Source of the DNA: Taenia hydatigena
Lineage: Eukaryota; Platyhelminthes; Cestoda; Cyclophyllidea; Taeniidae
Length of the DNA stretch: 64,000 bases
Assembly: GCA_036345935.2 (NCBI GenBank)
Contig: JADWOT020000006.1
Span: forward strand, 11,878,519-11,942,518
Reading direction: 5' to 3'
The position numbers were made by a program, and so were the translations under genes. A model generated the notes under the pieces. That model had not been told where the DNA came from. It saw nothing but the letters and a program-made list of their open reading frames with translations, and searched no databases. Below, piece after piece: positions 1-12,700 of the stretch (positions are counted from its first letter, which is position 1; each line of letters opens with the position of its first letter).

Positions 1-800
1 ATAAATTCATGAATGAATCGACTGACTAGTTATTTTTATAGTAGAGTTGTATTCCTTTTGTACAAAGGAACTCGCAACATCTTATTATTTTTGGCTGTTT
101 TTTCTACCCAGTTGGAAATCATCATCAAATTAATTTATTAATTTTGAGTCAAGACATTTTCTAAAACTACTTATTTTGGCATTCCGGGATGCGAAGCCTT
201 ATTGCTTAACAACCATAGGTATGGCCTTTTGTAACTCTCCGTGTCTTCACCGAAGTCGCAATAAGCCTAAATTTTCTAAGGCAATACTTTGGTTAGCTGC
301 CGAATCTAATAAAGGGCCGCCTTAGATCTCTCCTTCTCTGTGCATTTCCTAAGTGGGTCGACCATCGGACCATGGCAGTGGATCCAGGTCCTTCAGCATG
401 TCGAAAATGTGTGTATTCTGTGCATTCTGGCTAGTCTCGGGCAAAACAACAATCTTACCAACCCATGGGTATTTGGAGAGCCGTTACCAGCCGGAACGCC
501 ATGCCGAGAAGCGAAAGTGTAACCTGCGGAGGCTGAAGTTCCCGTGAATATTATCTGAGAATTATAAAACGTATTACATCATTGTATTTAAGTTTATGAA
601 CGGTGGATAGCTACAAGAGTGTAGCATTTGAACTGGTCGAATGTCTTGACGATTTGACCTGTTTTATAAGATGCACTATTCGTCATGTTTATACAAAAAG
701 CGATCGTTCGAAAAAGTTTTCTGTGTTTACTAATATTGTCATGCAATAAGTGATCTACTGATGTTTTAAAAATGCCAATCTTTAAAGAATTTTACTGTTT
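1..800. other. Spacer with no recognisable gene
   Basis: AT-rich sequence with only short chance reading frames, none with a family motif, a convincing splice pattern or a signal peptide. I see no RNA gene and no repeat that recurs elsewhere in the window. Confidence 0.5.
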
Positions 801-870
801 TAGCTGTGCCGTTGCAGTGATGCGCAGCATCTTCGAATTATGTTTTCGATGTTGCAATCTATGAAAGATC

Positions 871-1256
871 GTGCGGCTTCTAGACATCTCCAATATTTCG
901 AATCTGTTGATGCTTTGCCTACTATGCAGCACATTAATCAAATCTAGCACAGAGTTCAACCTTAGACGTTACAAGACTGTGGAGCATTCATTGCCGTTCT
1001 GTTGCAACGACGATGTGAGCGGGTCCTGCAAGCGACGAAAATATCCAAGTGGCACTAATAGCAGGCTCTCATTGTAGCTTTATCAGGGACATGAAAACAG
1101 TATCGGGATTGGTGACGTGGAAATGCAATAAGTTCTGTGAATTTGACAACAATCGTATCGCACCTTTAGGCTTCAGAATATTTCTGAATCGTCACCCTCA
1201 GATCAGTGAATGCACAAGCTTTGCGAATTCGGCAATGGAGTAATCGAGCAAATAAA
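871..1256 (+). other. Candidate small cysteine-rich secreted protein, broken or spliced
   Basis: I do not recognise a family. One frame opens after a stop at 862-864, has an ATG at 910 followed by a hydrophobic run that could be a signal peptide (MLCLLCSTLIKSS), then a CC pair, a further Cys and a dibasic KRR, and stops at 1077. An overlapping second frame, open from 1019, carries four more cysteines (SHCSF, WKCNKFC, SEC) and ends with TAA at 1241-1243. An AATAAA polyadenylation signal follows at 1251-1256, only 8 nt downstream, as expected of a true 3' end. I could not find a single intron that joins the two frames in phase, so this may be a pseudogene, a gene with an unseen exon, or chance. 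Confidence 0.2.
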
Positions 1257-1259
1257 CTC

Positions 1260-4200
1260 CTTCAGTTACATTTTTTCGTAGTGTTTGTTCCCTGCATTAG
1301 ATTGGCCATTTCAATAAGCACTTAATGTAAGTAGTAAAATTTTCACGAGATTTCCAACACGCCGCTATCATAGCACAACAAAAAAATATTCACTCGGTTG
1401 TGCGAAATTGACAACCTTTCGACAGGCATTCCAACCCTAACTTTTTAATGTGAGCTGGCGTAAGCCGTCGCCAGTTTTCATAACTGGCGTTCCTGCGTTT
1501 GGGGATAGCCCGAATCCCATCGGGACCAGCGACCAGGTGATTAATAGATAAAGGTCTCGGGGCAGATGCCTCCATTGACTGACGTACGTACTCTCGGCCC
1601 ACAGCCGGCCAGAGAAAACTGCATGACTTAGCGTCCTAGTCCAAGCCACTGAATCGTCTTAGTAGCGTGTTTTTAGAGGATGAATTAACCCAGACCCTAA
1701 AATGATTATTGACGCATTTTAAGTGCATCTGACCAGGAGAGACGAAGAGAGAGGCGGCGTCTAGGATGTTTGCGAAAATAGCCACGGAAATGAATACCTA
1801 CTGATTTTTGAACAAAAACGTTCTTCTAGAATTGCATGCCTCCCTGGCACAAATGCAGCAGGAATTTTTGAGGTTACGCTTGTTCCACATATAGCTGATT
1901 TACTTTTTTATTTTCATTTGGAAAATGTTGTACCTCAATACTAATTGTCCAAGCGAAGTCAACTTTTTCAGTCATGTACGCGGACTTCATGGCGTCTCTG
2001 GCTAAGCCACCCTTTGCCTCCTACAAGAATGGACTTCAGGTTCAGATCAGAATCTTAAAATAAACAGCAAGTTATTAATTAAGCCTAATTTATCACAGAC
2101 ATACATAACAGTGCTTATGTACAAAGGCTCAAATGATATCACCATCACATCTTAACTTGTCTTACTGAAAGAAGAAAAGCCATAGAATGGATGTGAGTCA
2201 TAAATGGCTAATTAAATTGAGTACAACCGTCGCCCCAAAAATCAACGTTTTTATTTAAAAGTCTCTTCCTTTTACATTTATTCAAAGGGATCTTAGCTGT
2301 TGCAGTTCTTTGGGTACCGCCCTAGTGCCCTCGGCTCACGTTGCAATTAGTAACCGCTTTTCTCAACCTCTCGTCCTACCAGCTTTCCCCGCAGCGAAGA
2401 AGGCGGAGAAGAGGAAGAAGAAGGGATATGTATGCAGTCGCGTGTTTTCAGCTTTTGCTTAAACGGGAGCTGGGGTTTGCCAGAGGTAGACCTGGCGGAA
2501 TTATGGGACGGGGGTCGGAAGTGGTTACGCGCCCAAGCAGGAGCATTAATAACTCATGTTTAGAGTGTCTGCGGGGGGGCGGAGGCGTGTTTGCGTGTGC
2601 GCACACAAGGCCACTTGCGCCCTCTTCCCCTCCCTCTCGCACCTCTCCTCCCCAGGCCTCAGGCATTCCGACTCCTTGGGAAGGCTTTGCGTCGACGGGG
2701 GAGGCTTATAGACGTTTGTTGTGGAGGCGACAGTGTGTGCCAAATGGAATGTTTACCTCATGGTAAGTTGGGACGCGGAAATCTAAACAATCAGCTCCCG
2801 ATTGACCTGCTTTATTCATGAAGCCTATTGTTACAGCGGCTCAGGAGAGCTTAAAATCTGTCTAAGCGGTAGCAATGTCATCAATGCGCCCTTCCTGATT
2901 TAAAAGTATGGGAATGCGCAGATTATTTTGTGATCCCTCGGATCTATTTGTTAAAACAGAAGTGGTTTGGTTGCAAAACAATTTCAAATTTTATTAAAGG
3001 ATATCAAAGCTACCGAATGATTCTATTGAAACAGTCGAATAGCATGAAAATTCGAACTAACTTTGTGCTATGAGCGGTATGATTGTTTACTTCTTACAGC
3101 AACCCCGTACTCTCCAATAAGTGTCACAAAGCGTGACAGTGTTCTGATAACATGTAGAACGTACACCCGAATCCATGACTGAGGTAGTATCAACCAAACC
3201 TTAACAATGCTGTATGGGTTCAACACTATACAATATCTACAGTTTTCCAACCCGAAGTCATTCACTATGAACCTAGGTGTATTGCGACCCTCAAAATCTA
3301 AGTGGAATAGCTTTTATGTGTAGACGACTTCATTGCACGAAAGAAATATCTGGTCCTTTTAAAACCGATGAAATTAATAGTCATGGTTGTGCTGTGGATA
3401 GTCTATTACCCATCAAGCAATTTGATTATATGCTGAATTAGAGCCCACGTCGGGGAGTACCATTTTTAAATGCAAGTTTCCCTTAGAAAGTGTTTCCGTT
3501 TTATGCGTCACGCTTTTGAAAGTTGGGTTTTCCGTTTCGTACCTATAACGGGGAGAGTTGGACACCAACTCATTCCGGAAGTGTTTTCAACCGGAAAAAG
3601 GCAACATGGCTCCCTCCACGTCGTCACTTATGTTGGGAATATATTTGCTTAAAAAGTCACCGACACTACTGCGGCCGCTCAGCGTTTCAGAGATATTGTG
3701 TTTTTACACACACCTGCCTGGAGGAATGGAAAATTGGCTTGCTTAAAAGTCTGAGTAGTTAAATTGAATTTCAAACCCAGGTTAACCAAATTACCCTGAA
3801 CATTATCTCGTTTGTTCAGGCGTGCTTCCGTACAGAGGAAGTAAAAGTTTAGTGCATGCATAATTAAGCAGAAAACCTGCATTCACCCAACACATGCTTT
3901 GTATCATTTAGTTTTTTTTTCTGACACCTCTCGCAAATCAAGTGAGTTCATACCAATTTGTCCTCCTACTGACTTGGCCAACGGCCTTGAGCGTGAGCTC
4001 GTTAATTTAAAGCATGTTTGGGAGACCACACTCAAAGACACCGTATAACAGACTCTGAAAGACTTGGACTTTTATTGAAGTTAGTGTTCATAAATTTAAT
4101 TACTTTCATCCTCAATGGGCTATACACTGAGGTGACCTTAACATATACTCTTATCAAAGGTGGATTTAAAAAATGAAGGCGTGGCCGTTATGAGATAAAC

Positions 4201-7200
4201 TAACGCAGTCGTGCTAGCGCTCACATTAAGGTTCGTCTTCCGGATAAGCATACAAGGTAGGACGATTGGAAGGCTATACTAGTAGTGATTCATCGAAGCC
4301 TCCACTTCTGTTACACGAAAACTGGATAACGAATCAGGTGGGCCCGCAATCCATCCGAGTGCGTGAACGTAATGATAAAATGCGCACTATCACTTGTACA
4401 TCTGAAGATCCCGTTGAACATTCATCACTCAATGGTGTGTTGTATCAGTCTTGATTAGCGTGAGCAAATAGTAAACCATTAATGAAAGCCGTTTGTCACA
4501 CGAATGCACCAACCAGCGGGGTTGAAAACACTAACGCCCTAAGGTTTGCTATTACGTCATTTCAGTGGTTACGACCCCGAAGAGGGGTAAAAGGGTGGAG
4601 TAGGCATGATTTTAACTTCTCAATATAAGTAGATGTGCAACCACAGTGCTCAGACAGCTACACACGTAAAAGATAAGGCTGGCCTCGCATACTCCATCCA
4701 CATCTGCAGCAATAAGTGGAGTTTCGCATTCACCTAGCAAAAGAAAAAAACTGACAGAATGGTACACGGCTGACTAATTGCGGGTGGCCTTGGTGTAGGA
4801 GATATGCTGGTTTGGTGGATTTTCAAAAAATACTATTGTTATGCATAGCAATAATTGCTATTCTTCTTCCCAGATGTTGACATGGACATAAATTTAAGTG
4901 TGCTACTATTTCGTACTAATATGGATGAAAATTACGGAAATACTCGCCAAAGCCGATACAAGCTTTATATCGAGGTCAGTCTTTTTAAAATCGTTTTAGC
5001 AAAAATTCTTATCACATAAGGCCGTGTTCGGTAAAATTATTTTTGAAAATAAATAACCTCGTTACTAGGATAAAATCAACTTAGTTTCCTATCACGATTT
5101 AATAAATCACCCGATCAACCGCTTAACATGAGCTGCAGGGGAAAACAAATGGCCTTGTAGTTTTATGAAAATTTAATCACAAATATAGCTAAATAAGATG
5201 AAACAGCAGTTGCCGAAGGAGCCGGTTTTGACTGCTCGAGGTTATTTCTGTTTCAATGGAAGAGTTTCCAATGATCCTTTATCACCGACACCGAATCATA
5301 GTGCCAAATATTCGCGATTAAAATCAACCAATCTAAACTAAACTGATTAATTAAATTTGAACCAACCGAATTACAATGCCTAGAAATGAACGTGAAAACT
5401 AAATCACTCGATTTTACGGATGTGTGGGTGAATTCCAATCAATTAATTATGTAATTTCTGCAGTGCGAATCTCTTTCAACTTTTTAATGCCATCATTGCA
5501 CTTATTTTGGGCGTTTTGACGAATGCAATCGCTAAGTGGATGGAATTTGGCTTAAGTATTCTAATCACCAGCCAGAATATTGAGTGTTACCGGATGCTGC
5601 ATAGATGCGACATTAAATATCACTTCGGTTATCTGAGAGTTCTGTGATTCGCAGGCATTTGGACAAGACTCGCACTAGCTATCCTCGCCTTAAGTGGATT
5701 TGAGGGAGAGAGAGGGAGACACGAATTTGCGTATCTACTTTAAACCATTTAGTTTAATTGATAGCGACTGAGCGAGTGGGAGAGGTTGCACACAGTCATC
5801 GGACTGGGTGCGGTTAGGCGATGTACACTAATTGAAAATACTGACTGGAAGGGGATATGCGCTTATCTAAATGCTTTATGGTGTGAGGTTAGTGGGGGAG
5901 GGAGGAGGAGGGAGGGAGCGACCAAAGAAGGTGGGTGTAGTGGGGGTGAATAATGGAGATCGCGTCCTCTTTATCCTGCTTAAACGAAAGCAGCAAGATT
6001 GCTCCTGTCCAGATTCTGGGTAGTTCTGATGGATGTCAGAGCAGTTGTCATCTCCAAGCGGAGAACCGTTGACGATACAAGTAAGACTGAGGAAAATCAG
6101 TAGAGATTAACACCAAGGGTATTTTATTAGGGTAAATTTTTAATTTTCGCGTGCTCCTCAGCATTGAATGGAACAAAGTTTTGTAGTTTAGTGCGCCACG
6201 GTACAATAGCTCACTATCAAATACGCTGTGCGAAATTTAAAGCATGAAGAAGAACTTCGTTCCAGCCACGTTGATTAAAAGTGAATGTATAGTAATGTAA
6301 AGTTCCAAAGAAATGGGAAACGCAGACCATCAGATAAGTCTAAAAGGATTTTGTCAATTGACTGCGTCTTATTTTTGCAGTGTTTCTACCTGTTCGTACT
6401 CCGAGTCAGTTCTGATGAATAACACATACCATTCAAAGGAATGCTAACCATTTAATGATTTTGTATTAAAGCAACACAAAATGGTTCCCCACTATTTTCA
6501 CTACACTGTATTTTGTCATGCGAGAGAAGCCCGTTTTGCTGTTATTGTTCCAAAAAATTGAAGATGAACAATCAATTCATTTGATTTTGAACAAAACAGT
6601 CAAAAAATTTACGTATTAATAGAAATGGAGGGGAAAAGAGCGAGGGGGTTGGGGGAAGAGGAGCAAAACAAAGAGGAACGACATTTTCTCCGCAGAAAAC
6701 CACGAGTTACTCGATGCCTGTCAGATACGTATCGGGAGCTGCGCAGAAAATTTTGCAAATGCGTGTCACGCTTCCTTGCGGTGGACTAGACGTTATCTGC
6801 AGACTTGTCGTTGCTTTTCCAACGTGGCCAAGGCCTGAACTGAGCCTGCATTTGAGCATTTAATGCTAGTGATATCAGACCAAGGCCATCTGCGAATAGC
6901 GTTTCCCCGTCAATTGAGCTAACAAAAAACCAAATGCATAAATCTGAAGGAGAGAAATGCCACCTAACTTTGGTGCCCGAAAATATCGCTTTAAATCTGC
7001 TACTGTTTGCCTAATGCAACCATGATTAAAATAGCAAAAAAACGCTCCACGCTATCAACCAAAAGTCTCTATACGTTACCGGAAATGCTGCTAAGCTTGT
7101 CTGGGCAGGATTCACTGCAGTTGTGAAACAAAAATGGGCCACCTTTGTTTTTGTTCAATTAAGTTCCAAGGCGACTGCCAAGTTTTTGCATTGGAGGGTT

Positions 7201-9575
7201 TTTAATGCTCAGTTTCCAAATTGTGCAAGTTTGGACATCTCTTTAGGATACGAAATTACAAGAAAAAAATGTTACTGTGGAAAGCTGACATTTTAACAAA
7301 AAGAAGTTTGCAATTTAATCAAGCTCTTAAAACTTTGGTATATTTTGGTCGATTAGAAATAAATAGTCAGACAAAGTCATTCATAATGCTAATCTGAGAA
7401 ATTGCGATTTTGCAATTAAAAAGAAGTAAGTGATTCATTTTTATCATAAACAACGTTAAATGCTGGAGACAATTACGAACTAATCTGATACCTTTGCCTC
7501 TAAGCTTTCAACACGAAATGACATTGGTAAGATTTATTAAAGTCACCATAAAAGGAAATAACTGGAGAAAGCGATTTTGCTTGTTTCCCTAATATTTGTG
7601 TATTGCCACACAAAATTTTTCATGCCTCTCAACCTGTATGATCCATAATACGCCAAATTTGAAGTGGCCAGTTCTACTTACACCAGGTCGTTTGTTTTTG
7701 CCTAAAATTGGCAAATAATGTTGGGAGTTTACTTTTCGGAAGATTTTTTACCAATGTTATTTTGTCAGCGATTCACTTTATGAAATATTCAACAGGGTGT
7801 CTCGAAACACTCAACGAAACCCCATTTTCATACGTTTTCTTGGCAATGGAGTAACTGTAACAAATTCAATGCCTCAATTAAATAATAAAGCATTTTATTT
7901 ACATTTTAGACCAACTTTTTATGAAAAGTCAATGTGCTGTGTGCCTGTGAGAGGTGCAAGCCGTGGGCTCGCGTGCACCTCGATTGCATCATGCCGTATC
8001 TACAAGCCTACGGACGTGGGCGCACAAATTGGTCATTATTGTTCGTTTTTCTTTAACTGGAATACCATTTGGACTAAATTAAAGCACTTAAGAAATTGTT
8101 GACCCAAAAGTAATCTCCCCGAGCATTGAAACAGGAAGAGGTAGGAGTTGTGTTGGAAATTAATTAATAGAGGGAGGACATATGAATTTATTGTTGTGAA
8201 GACCGTGCTAGCAGTATAGCTAAAGTTGCCTCTTATAAGATCTGGAGAATAATTGGCAAAAAAATAGCATGATACAATGGGAACGATATTTATCCAAGTG
8301 CGTTGGGTTATTATCTAATAAGAATAAACTATTCCTACAAATCAATGTCCATGACCTACACATCAAAAATGATAACCGATAGATTTAACACGATCGGTGC
8401 AGTTGGGGGTTGGTGATTTCAGAAGAACAATGGCTTTACATAGGTGATTGCGGTTACTTCAAATTAGTACTGATGGCGCTTTTAATATCTCTTCACCTAA
8501 TCTTAGCTCCACAGCTACTTAGCCCTTATTTAGCCATTATTCGGCCATGAATCCCTCAAATAAACAAAATCACGTATCTTCGTTTTGTTTGGACCTAGCC
8601 AAATGGCTTAAAATTTGCGATTTAATATAACAAATGAAACCTAAATTTGAATTTTCCATATGCAATTGAATAAAGTCTCGTTTAATTTAAAGTATTCGGT
8701 ACATGCAACAAAGTGAACAGCAATTTTTTGTTAATTCTGTGATTTTTGCCGTCTTTAAGGCGAAGTAGAGGTTCATCTGAATTGCCATTCGCGAAGATTT
8801 AAAGTCATGCGTTTGGTAAGTTGGCAGTAATTACCTCGCACTTATTGACTCCATATCACAAATTGATCCCTTGCGCGTAAATTACGTTTCTAAGGCGAAT
8901 GCAACTTATCCACTTCTTGCATGTTGTTAGATCTGGCAGCCAAATGGAAGAGAAGTGTTTGCAGAAACATGGCCAATGTTTCTAATTAAAAGGACCCGTC
9001 TCGACTCTTGAAGTAACCTTCAAATGGGGCATCAAGGGAAGCGATTAAGCCACATGAGTTGAATTGGGGTGTGTAAGGTTACTTTTTAATGCAAATCAAA
9101 GAACGTCCACGGTTTGGGTCATGCGATCAATAAGTATTTTTGTTCACATCGGGTCGGGGTAGGCATTAATTAGAGTATACGGTGCTGATGTTTTCAATTC
9201 CCTTAAATAACACGAAGCTTTTAGCGAATTAAAAAGGCAACAAAGCACCCTTTTCCAATTAATTTATGGTCAGAATCGTAGCAAAATTTTTTTCACACCG
9301 AAAATCAAAAATTTTGTGACAGAATGCTTTAACGCTTTACTTCACCACCTTAATTTACGACATTTAATTTACCTTATTTATTATCTGAAATCCCTTATCT
9401 AAACTGCTTTTTTCTCTATTTCGGTAGTGCATGAAATGGTTGGGATGTGTGTGTCTATCGGTTTGACTTTTTGAATGAATTTGATATAACTTTAATTACA
9501 CATACGGCATCATATGCATGTGTATATTGGCTACTTAGCCGTATTACCCAAACATATTTTCTCACTTTGACTTTT
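1260..9575. other. Long intergenic region upstream of the protocadherin
   Basis: Eight kilobases without a supportable gene. The stretch at about 2.3-2.75 kb is locally GC-rich with purine runs and gives an arginine-rich chance frame without a domain. Two G-rich plus-strand tracts, near 5893-5920 and 6626-6660, could form quadruplexes. The remaining sequence is AT-rich. Long upstream spacers are common around animal cell-adhesion genes and may hold enhancers, but I can point to no specific site. Confidence 0.45.
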
Positions 9576-9579
9576 TTAA

Positions 9580-9653
9580 CCAATCAGGTATTTGCCGCAT
9601 TTTGATTGGCCGATAGGTCGCTCAGACCAGATTCATAAGCCTCCTCCCATTGG
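9580..9653 (+). promoter_or_regulatory. Three CCAAT boxes upstream of the protocadherin start
   Basis: CCAATCA lies at 9580-9586, and the reverse form ATTGG lies within 9604-9609 and at 9649-9653, all within 140 bp of the ATG at 9720. A cluster of CCAAT boxes in both orientations is a classical NF-Y promoter arrangement. No TATA box is evident close by. The motifs are directly visible; their use as a promoter is inference. Confidence 0.4.
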
Positions 9654-9719
9654 GATTGACACAAAAGAGCACATTTCTTGTCAAATTTGACTAAATGGAA
9701 GGTTCATAGTGCTTTTAAA

Positions 9720-12700
9720 ATGTTTACGTTCACATGGACAGTCTTTTTCATACCACTGATTTCCTGTGAGGTACCCAACATGCATCAGTTTTACATTAAG
9801 GAAAACACTCCTGCTGGCGCTTTGCTTGGTCAGCTTATTGCTCAGCACCAAAAATCGTTTACAAGTCTTGCAGGAAAACCTCTTTCGGAGTACGTTTTTA
9901 TTCATCCCACAAATGGGAGCATACTTGCCATTCAAACAATCGATAGGGAGGCTATTTGCCAAAACGATGGAGCAACGAATATATCACTTTCTTCGCATCA
10001 ATTAGAAAGTCCAAGCTGTAACGTCGCTCTTTTGGTTCACATAACAACAGCCGAAGAGAGTCTTCTAGAAACAGTCCACCTAACAATCGTCGATATGAAT
10101 GACAATCCTCCGGTTTTCGAGCCATCTTCTTTCACCATATCGATACCGGAATCCTCTCCAATTGGAGGTTTGTTTTATCTGCCTCCTGCAAAGGATGCGG
10201 ACCTGGGAAAAAATGGAATTAGTAGTTACCATCTCAGTCGTATACACTCTGACCCTAGTCCACAAGCATGCCCCTCATATACAGCAAATGACGATGAATA
10301 TTTTACCTTGTCCATGACAGATGAAAATATACCTCAATTGAGGCAGATCAGTGGGCTCGACTATGAGAAATTCCAAAACCTTTTCTACTGTCTTCATGCG
10401 TATGATGGGGAAGGGCTAACAAGTGCGCTACTGGTAACCGTTGAAGTGCAGGATGTCAACGATAACAGCCCCCAATGGGTCGGTCTACCGTATCACGTCC
10501 ACTTGCCCGAATGTGCTCAACACCCTCAACAATCGCTGTGGAAAACAAGTGCTGAAATACGTTCCTTCCTACGTCTAAGCGGCTTTGCATATGATACACC
10601 TTTTCGGTTTCTCATTCAATTAGCCGCTATTGATGCAGACAGCAAAGAAAATGGACTAATAAAGTTCAAAGTCGCACAGAGGAAATCAGATATTCAAGCA
10701 AGTTACAATGTAGTTGTACATGGCGACAAAGTATACATCATAGGGCAGCTGGATTATGAGACCACACCCAAATTTTCCATTCCTGTTGAGGCAAAAGATG
10801 GAGGTGGTTTAACTAACGTAACAAATATTGATGTTACCCTTGAGGATTGTAATGATAACACGCCTATAATAACCGTTACATCGCTAAGTCCACTTCCTAA
10901 AGAGAATTTTTCTGATTGGAGCTATTATAAACACACTGACATCTGGATTTCGGAAGAAGATGGAAGAGAAATCAAACTCGCCACTATAACAGTTTCCGAT
11001 GCTGATACAGGAGAAAACGCAGCCGTGAGCTGTGATGTAGAATGGAATAACCTGGTTTGTACCAATCCTTTCAGTCTTATCCCACTGAAAACGTCCATTA
11101 CGGCTACTAAAGTCCCCACAGTATTTATGCTTCTTAAGCGGAGTGGTATCAAGTTGGATCGTGAAGTAACTTCTAGAGTACAAGTGACCATTATATGTGC
11201 CGATCGTGGTCACCCTCAAGCTAACATAGCCCGTCAAACGGTTGATATTGGCGTGTGGGACATTAATGACAATGCACCGAAATTTCAGCATAGAGAAGAT
11301 GTCGGTGTGCAAGAAAATGAACCAAATGGAGCTGTTGTGGGCTATGTCTACGCAAACGATATCGATTTCGGAAGAAATGCTGCCTTGAAATATTCAATTA
11401 AAAACTGCGAACATCACACCTCTACCTTGTCTTTCACCATTGACGAACGCACGGGAAAAATTTCAACGTTGCATGCGCTTGACAGGGAAAAGAAGGCTGT
11501 CTATTGTGTGACAGTTACAGCCGTGGATGAAGGCAATCCACAGCTTAGTTCTTCAGCAAACGTCAATATTACCGTATTGGATGTCAATGACTCGCCACCA
11601 GTGTTTCAGGGAAATAGGAATGAGTCAGGAAGGATTTTATTTGAAGTCCCTGAGTCCTTCGATCAGGAACGTCTAATAGAGCGTTTCATTGGCCAAGTGA
11701 ATGCTACTGATGAGGACAGTGGAGCAAATGGCACCCTTGAGTTTTCAATTAAACAAACACCAGGTTCATTTTGGCGTAGTAATTCACCTGCGTACTTTAG
11801 GATCACCCACAAGGGTCAGCTTCATGTTGATGGTGTGTTGGATCGTGAAAAACAGCACGAGTATGAATTTACTGTGGTCGTATCAGACACGGGACCTTTT
11901 CACCAACGTCTAACATCGGAAATTGGGGTCACTGTTCGCCTGCTGGACCAAAATGACAATAGTCCCGTATTTACTGAGCCAGCTGCCCTTTCGAATGGCC
12001 CGCATGCTGGACCCGCTACTCTAAACACCACCCATGATGTGACCGTCAACTCTTCCATATTAAGGGTGTGTGCCAAAGATAACGATTTAAAGGAAAATGG
12101 TCAAATGAACTTCACCTTGCGCTGCGCGAAATACCTGAGACCGTACTTCGGTATTGGATCCGTAGAAGAGGTTGAAGCTACTGAAAAATGCATCAATTTG
12201 ATTGTGACAAAGCCTCTAACTGAGATATTTCAGGAAAATGATTTAAAACATACTAGAACGCGGACTGAACACCAGATCTATGTTACGGTAATGGACATGG
12301 GGTCTCATCAGTTCAGCAATACTGCAAGAATAAGGCTATTAATTTATGACAATTCCACAGTAAATGCTCCAACACTATCCAGCAGACATCTGAATCAAAA
12401 TAAGGATAGTGGTGTGGTAGCGAAACACGCCTTAAATCATCGTACAGAAGTTGTGAAAAGAAGCCAGCTTACCATGAACCGGGTTTTGCCCCTAAATAAA
12501 ACGGTGCATACCAAGGTGGCATCAGACTCGAGTTCGTTTTTGGGGCATGCAAAGGCAAAGTACCTTTTCATTGTAGCCATCGTTATTTTTGTCATGTTCA
12601 TTTTTGTTTTTGGACTACTGGCGTTTCTCTTCGTCCGAGACTTTCCATTTAAACGGCAAACTGTACGTCACGCATCTACAGGGGAAAGAGGAACTAATTT

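Noticed and set aside
2341..2766. A 141-codon arginine- and proline-rich frame
   Set aside because: Its composition follows from local purine and GC-rich runs; no start context, domain or splice sites.
10884..11312. Long antisense frames inside the protocadherin exon
   Set aside because: They are shadows of the conserved sense frame and show no domain.
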